Positions 1 through 5,817 are shown, numbered from the stretch's first letter. The stretch: DNA of 10,148 bases from Candidatus Woesearchaeota archaeon (GCA_014729495.1 WJJV01000024.1:1-10148), one strand, 5' to 3'. Made by a program: numbers and translations. The notes: generated by a model not told the origin, from the letters alone.

Positions 1-1
1 A

Positions 2-859
2 TGCTATAATGCTCTCGGCGTGTACAATGCAAGCGATGATGATGAAACAAACAATGGAGCAACACAATGTTCAAATGGAGCAGATGATGATGGAGACAGC
101 CTCATTGACTGGCCTCAGGATCCTCAATGCACAGGAGTGCTAGATGATGATGAGTCAGCATTGGTTATTCCTGCATGCTCTAATGGAATAGATGATGATT
201 CAGATGGCCATATAGATTATCCATTTGATCCTGGATGCCAGAACAGCACAGACACTGACGAGACTAATCCTGTAGTTCTGCCTGCATGCTCTGATGGAGT
301 GGACAATGATCTTGACGGACTGTTTGACCTCATGGATCCTGGATGTACAAATCCATTCGATGATGATGAGACAGATCCAGTCACAACACCTCAGTGCTCT
401 GATACAACAGACAATGATGGAGACAGCTATACAGACTATCCATTCGATCCAGGCTGCTCAGGAGCAGGGGATGATGATGAGTCAGATGATCCAGTACCTG
501 CAACACAATGCTCTGATGGAATAGACAATGATGGAGACAGCTTTGTAGATTTCCCAGATGATATTGGGTGTGATGATGCAGCAGATAATGATGAATCAAA
601 TCCAGCAATGGCAACAGGACAGATCATAGGTTATGTTGTTGACTTCTGGGCAGGAAACACACCCATAGAGAACGCGACTGTTACAGTTGTAGGCCCAGGA
701 AACAATGATGACACAAATGCGAATGGATTCTACCTTATCACAGGAGTGAGTCCAGGATCATACACCATATCAGCAGATCATCCTTTATATCCTTCACAGT
801 CACTGACTGAATCAGTTGTGGCAGGAAGGAGGACATGGGTCTACTTTGCCCTTGGGTGA
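2..859 (+). CDS. Partial surface protein: Cys/Asp-rich calcium-loop-like repeats plus carboxypeptidase-regulatory-like domain
   Basis: The frame is open to the left edge, so the true start lies outside the window. The GTG at 20 is inside the repeat array (the preceding codons read C-Y-N-A-L-G) and is not a likely start. The product is a chain of repeats of the form C-S-D/N-G-x-D-N/D-D-x-D-x3-D-x-P-x-D-P-G-C-x5-D-D-D-E, with cysteines spaced as pairs. The D-x-D-x-D spacing resembles calcium-binding loops of thrombospondin type 3 and EF-hand/dockerin repeats. About the last 80 residues (G-Q-I-I-G-Y-V-V to the end) look like a carboxypeptidase-regulatory-like beta-sandwich, with the typical D-T-N-A-N-G-F-Y and P-G-S-Y-T-I motifs. 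The visible part has no membrane anchor. It is probably extracellular and Ca-stabilised, with disulfides (inference). The next gene starts 21 bases after its stop, so the two are likely cotranscribed. The exact role is unknown; adhesion or cell-surface structure is plausible. Confidence 0.8.
   Translation, partial: CYNALGVYNASDDDETNNGATQCSNGADDDGDSLIDWPQDPQCTGVLDDDESALVIPACSNGIDDDSDGHIDYPFDPGCQNSTDTDETNPVVLPACSDGVDNDLDGLFDLMDPGCTNPFDDDETDPVTTPQCSDTTDNDGDSYTDYPFDPGCSGAGDDDESDDPVPATQCSDGIDNDGDSFVDFPDDIGCDDAADNDESNPAMATGQIIGYVVDFWAGNTPIENATVTVVGPGNNDDTNANGFYLITGVSPGSYTISADHPLYPSQSLTESVVAGRRTWVYFALG
68..604 (+). repeat. Five tandem ~36-residue Cys/Asp-rich coding repeats
   Basis: The repeats begin at the cysteine codons at 68, 176, 287, 395 and 509, so the period is 36 to 38 codons. 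A sixth, partial copy enters from the left edge. Each copy has a first Cys followed by N/D-G-x-D-D/N-D-x-D, a P-x-D-P-G-C centre and a D-D-D-E end. At DNA level the D-rich ends are runs of GAT codons, so the copies share stretches of nucleotide identity as well as protein identity. This is a substrate for copy-number change by recombination (inference). Confidence 0.85.
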
Positions 860-880
860 TTGAGCAGAAGGTAATAGAAG

Positions 881-1942
881 ATGAGAAATACAATAATAAC
901 CTGGATTGCAGCAGCGATGATCATGGCAGTCATGATTCCAGCAGCTTTTGCTGGCTCATGGTCAGGGACAATAGTGAATGCTTTCAACAGCACACCTATC
1001 TATAATGTTACAGTGAATGCTACATTGGGCTCAAATTCAAGCATTGCGTACACTGATGCTAATGGTGATTTCACAGTTGACGGCCTTCTCAATGGCTCAT
1101 ATACTCTGACTTACAGCGCATTTGGTTATGTGACCAAGACAAGGTCAGGACTTCCTGCCATAAACAATTCAGATCCTGCAAAGACTGATCTGGTATGGCC
1201 ATTTGATGAGACTTTGACTCCTGATGGAACAGTATGCGCACAGTCAGTATCATATGGGGGATGGAGCGCATGTACTGGAAGCCAGTCCAGGACAGCAACC
1301 TACACTAATTATCATGATATCTGTGGATATAGGTATATAACCTCTGAAAGCAGGTCATGCGATGACGGCAGCGGAGGCGGAAGTGATGATAGCAGTGGCG
1401 GTGGCGGAAGCGGAAGCGCTGGCGGAGGAGCCCTTACTTCAGACATGTACAACTGTCTTGAGAATGATGTGAAGGTAACTCCTAATGACAAGGTTGAGTT
1501 CATGTATCAGGGAGTCAATTATACCTTCTTTGTGAAGGATATATTATCAGATTCAGTGCTTTTCAAGCTTTATCCTATTCCAAGCAGGGATGTGCAGGTC
1601 TCAGAGGACGAGCCAAAGATCATTGATCTTGACAGGAACAGCATGAATGACTTCAGGATGGAGGTCAGCAATGCATTCCCTAATGTTGAGGCAGAAGTGT
1701 CATGCAGGCTCATAAATGAAAGACAGACAACTGATGATGAGGAAGAAGAGGAAGAGGACGACGAGCCTGTTCTCAGGAACATAAAAGAAGGAATCCTCAA
1801 CATTGCAAGTGATATAATCCCAAAGCAGAAAGCATCACCTGTTGTAGGGTCAATACTTGCGATTGTCATAATACTCATAGGCCTTCTTGGTTATCATCTA
1901 TACAGGAGAAACAAGAAGGATAAGGATGAGTTCGGGTTTTGA
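881..1942 (+). CDS. Membrane-anchored, probably glycosylated multidomain surface protein
   Basis: A 353-aa protein. Residues 1-24 are a signal peptide ending A-F-A before G25. Residues 25-90 resemble a carboxypeptidase-regulatory-like beta-sandwich (T-D-A-N-G-D-F, L-N-G-S-Y-T-L, F-G-Y) like the one ending the upstream gene. Residues 119-160 hold four Cys and a Y-G-G-W-S-A-C motif reminiscent of thrombospondin type 1 repeats. A Gly/Ser linker (about 163-184) leads to a second globular region (190-278), then an acidic run (284-295), a hydrophobic helix (about 320-341) and a basic tail (Y-R-R-N-K-K). Topology is therefore outside-facing with one C-terminal anchor. N-X-S/T sequons are frequent (N36, N42, N46, N52, N71, N95, N213), which suits archaeal N-glycosylation. 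The A-G-A-A-G-G-T stretch about 10 bases before ATG 881 can serve as ribosome binding site. Its specific function is not recognisable. Confidence 0.85.
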   Translation: MRNTIITWIAAAMIMAVMIPAAFAGSWSGTIVNAFNSTPIYNVTVNATLGSNSSIAYTDANGDFTVDGLLNGSYTLTYSAFGYVTKTRSGLPAINNSDPAKTDLVWPFDETLTPDGTVCAQSVSYGGWSACTGSQSRTATYTNYHDICGYRYITSESRSCDDGSGGGSDDSSGGGGSGSAGGGALTSDMYNCLENDVKVTPNDKVEFMYQGVNYTFFVKDILSDSVLFKLYPIPSRDVQVSEDEPKIIDLDRNSMNDFRMEVSNAFPNVEAEVSCRLINERQTTDDEEEEEEDDEPVLRNIKEGILNIASDIIPKQKASPVVGSILAIVIILIGLLGYHLYRRNKKDKDEFGF

Positions 1943-1945
1943 ATT

Positions 1946-1970
1946 ACTTTTTACTTTTTGTTTATTGTAT
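1946..1970 (+). terminator. T-rich archaeal terminator
   Basis: Directly after the stop codon come three T runs (TTTTT, TTTTT, TTT). No stable hairpin precedes them, as is usual for archaeal termination. It would end the two-gene surface-protein transcript before the tRNA promoter. Confidence 0.5.
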
Positions 1971-1991
1971 GATGATAAGACATGATTCACA

Positions 1992-2005
1992 AAAACCTTT
2001 ATAAA
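1992..2005 (+). promoter_or_regulatory. BRE/TATA promoter of the tRNA gene
   Basis: AAAACC (BRE, 1992-1997) is followed by TTTATAAA (TATA, 1998-2005). Initiation about 26 bases past the TATA centre falls near 2028, giving a leader of about 8 bases before the mature tRNA at 2036. The same AAAACC-TTTAWAWA arrangement precedes the L10e and PQ-loop genes. Confidence 0.7.
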
Positions 2006-2035
2006 CCCTTTATTTCTGCTTTATTCTATTGTTTC

Positions 2036-2108
2036 GGGCCCATGGTCTAGTGGCTATGACATCGCCTCGACACGGCGGGGATCGCCGGTTCAAATCCGGC
2101 TGGGCCCA
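2036..2108 (+). tRNA. tRNA-Val (anticodon GAC), with C at position 33
   Basis: A complete 73-base cloverleaf. The acceptor stem is GGGCCCA (2036-2042) with TGGGCCC (2101-2107) and A73 at 2108. In the D stem, GTC pairs with GAC and there is a T13/T22 mismatch. The anticodon stem is TCGCC (2062-2066) with GGCGG (2074-2078). The anticodon loop is T-C-G-A-C-A-C (2067-2073), giving anticodon GAC at 2069-2071. There is a five-base variable loop, and the T arm is GCCGG-TTCAAAT-CCGGC. CCA is not encoded and no intron is seen. Discriminator A and the acceptor and D sequences fit archaeal tRNA-Val. The oddity is C at position 33, where almost all tRNAs have U. Shifting the frame to give CGA or TCG breaks the anticodon stem, and the short variable loop excludes Ser. 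Confidence 0.9.
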
Positions 2109-2114
2109 TTAAAC

Positions 2115-2222
2115 AAAGGCAAAATCCCAGATGCTTAACTAAGCGAAGCTTAGGTAAGTCTTATAATTTTGACTTTAGTCGGAATTAAATTTAAGTTCAC
2201 GAATCGGGATTCTGCCTTTTTT
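2115..2222. repeat. Structured palindromic element A (outer stem plus two hairpins, T tract)
   Basis: The outer stem pairs 2115-2128 with 2206-2219 (14 positions, one A/C mismatch). It continues past a bulged A2129 with GAT (2130-2132) to ATC (2203-2205). Inside are two hairpins. The first, 2134-2158, is CTTA-a-CTAAGC with loop GAA against GCTTAG-g-TAAG. The second, 2165-2186, is AATTTTGACT against AGTCGGAATT using two G-T pairs. The six T at 2217-2222 would act as a terminator if the unit is transcribed rightward. It starts 6 bases after the tRNA, so it could be the 3' trailer and terminator of the tRNA transcript, an independent small RNA, or a mobile palindromic element. I cannot decide between these from one copy. 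Confidence 0.65.
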
Positions 2223-2228
2223 AATGCC

Positions 2229-2265
2229 TAATAATCCCAGACGAGCTTGCGAGTCGGGATTATTA
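2229..2265. repeat. Perfect hairpin element B with GA/GA internal loop
   Basis: TAATAATCCC (2229-2238) pairs perfectly with GGGATTATTA (2256-2265). After a bulged A2239, GAC pairs with GTC, then a symmetric GA/GA loop (2243-2244, 2251-2252), then GC-TT-GC as the tip. The AATCCC-A-GA(C/T) arm is the same as in the outer stem of element A. This suggests the two derive from one repeat family. Confidence 0.7.
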
Positions 2266-2266
2266 A

Positions 2267-2314
2267 TGCATGATCATTCTTGGATATTATTATTATTATT
2301 ATCATCCTGATGCA
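2267..2314. repeat. ATT microsatellite inside a weak inverted repeat
   Basis: Five and two-thirds ATT units run from 2286 to 2302. They are bracketed by GGAT (2282-2285) and ATCC (2304-2307), and further out by TGCAT (2267-2271) and ATGCA (2310-2314). The microsatellite also produces a poly-Tyr or poly-Ile shadow reading frame that should not be taken as a gene. Confidence 0.5.
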
Positions 2315-2418
2315 CGCCGCCCTCCTGGCAGCAGACGGCCAAATCTCTCTGCATTCGATTTGTCCTACTCGGCAGCCCGGGGGGCCCAACCCCGGCCTCG
2401 CCTGCGCCAGGGCGGCGT
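2314..2418. repeat. GC-rich structured element D (possible non-coding RNA)
   Basis: 105 bases with about 70% G+C by hand count, in clearly AT-richer surroundings. The outer stem ACGCCGCCCT (2314-2323) pairs perfectly with AGGGCGGCGT (2409-2418) and continues with GGC/GCC and CAG/CTG (2327-2334 with 2402-2408). Two inner hairpins follow: 2337-2365 (GG-C-CAAATC with GATTTG-T-CC, 11-base loop) and 2371-2402 (GGC and CCGGGG with CCCCGG and GCC, 7-base loop). This three-way junction plan is the same as in elements A and E. No SRP or RNase P RNA motif was recognised. It may be a stable RNA or a repeat element; strand is undetermined. Confidence 0.55.
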
Positions 2419-2423
2419 AAAAA

Positions 2424-2552
2424 GGCAACAACAATGGATGAATACTGAGTGTAGAGGGAAAAACCATACACAGTGTGGTTTTTCCCTTTACGAACAGGGC
2501 AGATTGAGCAAAGCGAAATCTGACAGTGTATGAATCCATTATTGTTGTTGCC
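2424..2552. repeat. Structured palindromic element E (outer stem plus two hairpins)
   Basis: The outer stem GGCAACAACAAT (2424-2435) pairs with ATTGTTGTTGCC (2541-2552). After three extra bases on the right side it continues GGAT-GA-ATAC (2436-2445) with GTAT-GA-ATCC (2528-2537). The inner hairpins are 2455-2487 (AGGGAAAAACC with GGTTTTTCCCT) and 2500-2522 (CAGATT-GA-GC, loop AAA, GC-GA-AATCTG). The GA/GA symmetric loop occurs in both the outer stem and the second hairpin. The unit ends about 50 bases before the L10e promoter. It has no terminator-like tract and no credible reading frame. Confidence 0.65.
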
Positions 2553-2595
2553 GAAATTACCAATTTAACCTTAAATTTGCTTCCCATTTCCAACC

Positions 2596-2609
2596 AAAAC
2601 CTTTATATA
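2596..2609 (+). promoter_or_regulatory. BRE/TATA promoter of the L10e-YvcK operon
   Basis: AAAACC (2596-2601) is directly followed by TTTATATA (2602-2609). Initiation is expected near 2632, about 9 bases before the ATG at 2641, so the mRNA is nearly leaderless. Confidence 0.75.
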
Positions 2610-2640
2610 CCCCCTCAAAACCCTTAATTCTGTGGTTTAA

Positions 2641-3159
2641 ATGGCTAGATTGAGAAAATTTTGCGCATATAGAAGGCTTGAAAGACCTTACACAAGAAGG
2701 TCTAAATTCACTGAAAAGTCCTATATAAAAGCAAATCCTAATATCAAGATAGTCAGGTTTGAGATGGGCAACCAGAAAAAGGCCTATGATTCCAAGCTCA
2801 ATCTTAGAGCAAAATCTGACATCCAGATAAGGCATGAGGCTCTTGAGTCTGCAAGGCAGACAGCCAACAGATTCCTTGAGGCAAGGATAGGCAAGGGTGA
2901 TTATTTCCTGAAGATACTTATATATCCTCATCATGTTCTGAGAGAGAATCCCCTGGCTGCAGGAGCTGGTGCTGACAGGATGAGTACTGGAATGAAGAGG
3001 TCTTTTGGAAAGCCTATGGGTCTCGCTGCCAGGGTTATAAAGGATCAGACTATATTTCAGGTTAAGGTTAACAAGAAGCATGTTGCAGCTGCAAAGAGAG
3101 CCCTTCATAGGGCATCCTACAAGCTTCCTGTATCATGCAGGATTGAGATCACAAAATGA
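2641..3159 (+). CDS. rpl10e: Large-subunit ribosomal protein L10e (uL16)
   Basis: 172 aa, full length for the archaeal family. The N terminus M-A-R-L-R-K-F-C-A-Y-R-R, the motif Q-I-R-H-E-A-L-E-S-A-R-Q-T-A-N (62-76), the signature Y-P-H-H-V-L-R-E-N-P-L-A-A-G-A-G-A-D-R (95-113) and the end A-S-Y-K-L-P-V-S-C-R-I are diagnostic of L10e, the archaeal/eukaryotic form of uL16. The protein binds 23S rRNA near the A site and peptidyl-transferase centre of the 50S subunit. The ATG at 2641 fits both the family start and the promoter position. Its stop codon overlaps the start of the YvcK gene by four bases (ATGA), so the two are translationally coupled. This gene is the best taxonomic marker in the window. 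Confidence 0.97.
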   Translation: MARLRKFCAYRRLERPYTRRSKFTEKSYIKANPNIKIVRFEMGNQKKAYDSKLNLRAKSDIQIRHEALESARQTANRFLEARIGKGDYFLKILIYPHHVLRENPLAAGAGADRMSTGMKRSFGKPMGLAARVIKDQTIFQVKVNKKHVAAAKRALHRASYKLPVSCRIEITK

Positions 3160-4436
3160 GAGGTCTTTTGCTGCCAGGCATAAAGCTCAAGAGATGGCTT
3201 TTGCTTCTGGCTCTAGGAATATTGGGTATAATATCATTCATTATTCTGACATTCTCTACTGAGCTTGCTTATTTCTTCAATCTGCTCAACCATCAGCTGA
3301 CACAGCTTGCCCAGCTTCCTGTCCACAGCTACAGCCCAAAGCTGATAGCTGAGATATTGATTTTCATTGTATCACTGGCTCTCTTAATACTGGGCGGAAG
3401 GGGGTTTATCTCATATCTTATTGATGCTCTCATTCCTGAGAAAAAAGGAAAGATATGGAGCCTGCTCCAGAAGCATTCCATCAGGGAGACAGCTCCGAAA
3501 ATAGTTGTAATTGGAGGAGGCACAGGACTCAATAGCATACTTTCAGGCCTGAAGAAATACACAAACAATCTCACTGCTGTTGTCTCTGTCACAGATGAGG
3601 GTGGTTCATCAAGAAAATTGAGGTATGAGTTTGGCATGCTCCCTCCAGGAGACATAAGGAACTGCATTGTTGCTCTGTCTGAATCAGGTCCTGAGATGGC
3701 AAGGCTTCTTGAGTACAGGTTTGACAAGGGCGCGCTTAAAGGCCACTCGTTCGGCAATCTTCTTATCACAGCTTTGACCAAGACAACTGGAAGCTTTGCA
3801 GAAGCTGTTGAGGAGACAGGAAAGATACTCGCCATAAGAGGCAAGGTGCTTCCGGTTACGCTTAAGCAGACAACACTCTGCGCTGAGCTTGAGAATGGAA
3901 AGATAATAGAGCAGGAACCCAAGGTTGAGGAGCACAAGACAAAATATAATTCTGAGATAAAGAGGCTGTTCATCAAACCAAAAGATGCTGCTGCCTATCC
4001 TGAAGCCCTGAATGAGATAAGGAATGCTGATCTTGTGGTGCTTGGACCAGGTTCCTTATATACATCAATACTTCCCAATCTTCTTGTGAAAGGTGTTCCT
4101 GAAGCCATCAGGAATTCAAATGCCACAAAGGTCTATGTCTGCAATGTCATGACTCAGCCAGGTGAGACAGACAACTATACTGCATCTGACCATGTGAGCA
4201 GGATTGTGAAGCATCTTGGCAAGGATGTGCTGGATCATGTCGTAGTGAACAAGGAGAGGGCTCCTGAGAAACTATACACAAGATACAGGAAAGAGGGCGC
4301 AAGCAGGGTGAAGATAGACCGCGAGAATCTTGACAAACTTGAAGTGGATGTTGTTGAAGCAGAACTCTTAACAAAGAAAAACCTTCTTAGGCATGACACT
4401 GACAAGCTGGCAAGGGCAGTGATTGACCTTACTTGA
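3156..4436 (+). CDS. yvcK: YvcK/CofD-like family protein with two N-terminal membrane helices
   Basis: 426 aa. Hydrophobic helices at about 13-33 and 63-80 anchor the protein; the catalytic-type domain from residue 115 is then probably cytoplasmic. Family motifs in order: I-G-G-G-T-G-L-N (119-126), V-S-V-T-D-E-G-G-S-S (143-152), P-P-G-D-I-R-N (163-169), G-H-S-F-G-N (196-201), L-G-P-G-S-L-Y-T-S (296-304) and M-T-Q-P-G-E-T-D (332-339). The D-E-G-G-S-S motif points to YvcK rather than to CofD of F420 synthesis. Bacterial YvcK binds UDP-N-acetylglucosamine and is needed on gluconeogenic carbon sources and for cell shape; the role in this archaeon is inferred. The two-helix N terminus starting P-G-I-K-L-K-R-W resembles extended bacterial YvcK proteins, which suggests a bacterial origin. 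ATG 3156 overlaps the L10e stop. A convergent gene ends 21 bases after its stop. Confidence 0.92.
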   Translation: MRGLLLPGIKLKRWLLLLALGILGIISFIILTFSTELAYFFNLLNHQLTQLAQLPVHSYSPKLIAEILIFIVSLALLILGGRGFISYLIDALIPEKKGKIWSLLQKHSIRETAPKIVVIGGGTGLNSILSGLKKYTNNLTAVVSVTDEGGSSRKLRYEFGMLPPGDIRNCIVALSESGPEMARLLEYRFDKGALKGHSFGNLLITALTKTTGSFAEAVEETGKILAIRGKVLPVTLKQTTLCAELENGKIIEQEPKVEEHKTKYNSEIKRLFIKPKDAAAYPEALNEIRNADLVVLGPGSLYTSILPNLLVKGVPEAIRNSNATKVYVCNVMTQPGETDNYTASDHVSRIVKHLGKDVLDHVVVNKERAPEKLYTRYRKEGASRVKIDRENLDKLEVDVVEAELLTKKNLLRHDTDKLARAVIDLT

Positions 4437-4457
4437 GAATTTCTGCTTGCTATTAAT

Positions 4458-5804
4458 CTAATGCTCTTCTGACCTGTAATCCACATAACCTGTTTTTATG
4501 GCATCAAAGACTCCAGGAAACATCCTCTGTATATGGAAGTATCCATCTGTTCCATACTCCTTTGCTTTGTCATGCTCTTCTCCAGGCCTTAGTACTCCTT
4601 TGCTCGCCAGAGCATAAACTTTGGTATCCGGGTGAACATGCTTTATGGCTTTTATCAGAAGCTTGCTTTTATCATGAAGGGGATCCACAAAGACAATATT
4701 GGGATTTATATCCTCAAACTTCTTGTTTCCGCTGACAATATCATCAAATCCTGCAAATACTGCTGTATAAACACTGTCTTTCAGTGCTGCAGATATCACA
4801 TTGGAATAATATGAATCTCCATTTATCACAAGCACTTTGACATTTCCTTCTTCTTTATCTTTATGCATCTGTTTTCTGGTATTCTCAACAATCCTTTTAT
4901 AGACTTCCTCTTCTCTGATTCCAAAGTAGTTCCCTACTTCTCTTAGCAGGGTGTCTTCTTCATGAGATATTATATTGTCTGCCAGAGCATATTCTATGCA
5001 TTTTACAAAGGAGCCGAGTCTTTCCTGCAAATCTTTCTCAATATCATTCTTTGCAGGAATCTCCATTTCCTCAGGATTGTCAGCATATCTCTTTATAATC
5101 TCATTCTCTTCTAGCATCTCCTCAAACTGCTCATATACATCTTCAGGCTTGTATCCGAAGAGAACTTTTCCGAAGTTCATAGCAATATCCTCTTCTATAG
5201 CATCAAGCTCACCGTCATTGCTGTAGCATTCCCAGATGAAGTTCTTCATCACAGTCCTGCTTAGGCTGCTTTCAGGATTAAGCTTTGACTCAAGAGAGCC
5301 TCCAAAAGAGCCTGTATCTATACCCTGGCGTATCTCATTTATCACAGAAGAAAACATATCTAACTGTTTGGATGATCTTATGTTAAAATATCCCACAAGC
5401 GAACTGATCAGAGTGCCATGTTTTTTTGTCATTCCCATACCCTTGTATCTATCAAAGTCCATCATTAGATAAAATTCCAGAAATCTCCTGTACATCGGGG
5501 ATAACCCTGCCTTGGTGACGTTCTCTGAGTCAAGATCCACAACTGACTTTCCATTGCCTGTTTTGATATCTTTTACAAGAGCCTTGAAGTTATTATAATT
5601 ATGTTCAACTGATTCAATGAATTCATTATCGACGATGGGCACAAGTTCTTTGACAACTTTCTCTATTATCAGTTTCTCTTCTGGACTGATCTCTTTGTAC
5701 AATCCTTGTTCAGGATCATCTTTGCTTGCGACAGTATAAAGATCAAAGAGAAGTTTCTCTGCAAGGAACATATCCGTGCTTCCAATTGACATTGTATCTG
5801 GCAT
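4458..5804 (-). CDS. TerB-like protein with C-terminal degenerate receiver domain
   Basis: 448 aa from ATG 5804. The frame also opens upstream to a TTG at 5840, but that start would overlap the preceding gene, while ATG 5804 has a GGAG at 5814-5817. The middle holds two acidic helical segments of TerB type (about 186-233, with S-N-D-G-E-L-D-A-I-E-E-D; and 260-312, with A-L-A-D-N-I-I-S-H-E-E-D). The C-terminal 120 residues (322-444) have the layout of a response-regulator receiver: V-K-V-L-V-I-N-G-D, V-F-V-D with Asp374 in the phospho-acceptor place, and Y-G-T-D-G-Y. The usual acidic pair is reduced to one Asp (330), and the conserved Lys is replaced (F-H-I-Q-R). It is therefore probably a pseudo-receiver used for protein contacts. 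No histidine kinase is nearby. There is no signal peptide or membrane helix. It is the second gene of a minus-strand operon. Domain assignments are by eye. Confidence 0.7.
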   Translation of the reverse strand: MPDTMSIGSTDMFLAEKLLFDLYTVASKDDPEQGLYKEISPEEKLIIEKVVKELVPIVDNEFIESVEHNYNNFKALVKDIKTGNGKSVVDLDSENVTKAGLSPMYRRFLEFYLMMDFDRYKGMGMTKKHGTLISSLVGYFNIRSSKQLDMFSSVINEIRQGIDTGSFGGSLESKLNPESSLSRTVMKNFIWECYSNDGELDAIEEDIAMNFGKVLFGYKPEDVYEQFEEMLEENEIIKRYADNPEEMEIPAKNDIEKDLQERLGSFVKCIEYALADNIISHEEDTLLREVGNYFGIREEEVYKRIVENTRKQMHKDKEEGNVKVLVINGDSYYSNVISAALKDSVYTAVFAGFDDIVSGNKKFEDINPNIVFVDPLHDKSKLLIKAIKHVHPDTKVYALASKGVLRPGEEHDKAKEYGTDGYFHIQRMFPGVFDAIKTGYVDYRSEEH

Positions 5805-5813
5805 TCTTATCAT

Positions 5814-5817
5814 CTCC
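5814..5817 (-). promoter_or_regulatory. Shine-Dalgarno site deciding the start of the TerB/receiver gene
   Basis: GGAG follows directly on the TAA stop of the upstream gene (5818-5820). It lies 9 bases before ATG 5804. An ATG at 5813 abuts the GGAG with no spacing and is a poor start. Confidence 0.5.

Noticed and set aside
2036..2108. Reading the tRNA as Ser(CGA) or Arg(TCG)
   Set aside because: Either reading would require shifting the anticodon loop and breaking the TCGCC/GGCGG stem. The five-base variable loop also excludes Ser.
2314..2418. SRP RNA, RNase P RNA or C/D box RNA for the GC-rich element
   Set aside because: It is too short for the first two and no conserved core motifs were found. 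The TGATGC at 2308-2313 is only a partial C box, with no matching D box in place.
2270..2533. An 87-codon plus-strand open frame and overlapping minus-strand frames over the tRNA-L10e gap
   Set aside because: They are made of the ATT microsatellite (poly-Tyr), the GC-rich palindrome and element E. Composition is unlike the neighbouring genes, there is no ribosome binding site, and inverted repeats explain the open frames.
2115..2552. CRISPR array
   Set aside because: The repeats are inverted and nested, not direct and evenly spaced. There are no spacers of uniform length and no cas genes.
2557..3108. 183-codon minus-strand frame opposite rpl10e
   Set aside because: The plus-strand L10e protein is unmistakable in the same DNA. 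The antisense product has no family resemblance.
3329..3976. 215-codon minus-strand frame opposite yvcK
   Set aside because: It is a shadow of the YvcK coding sequence, Ser/Leu/Pro-rich without motifs.
3156..4436. CofD (F420 lactyl transferase) assignment
   Set aside because: The D-E-G-G-S-S and M-T-Q-P-G-E-T motifs and the membrane extension fit YvcK rather than CofD.
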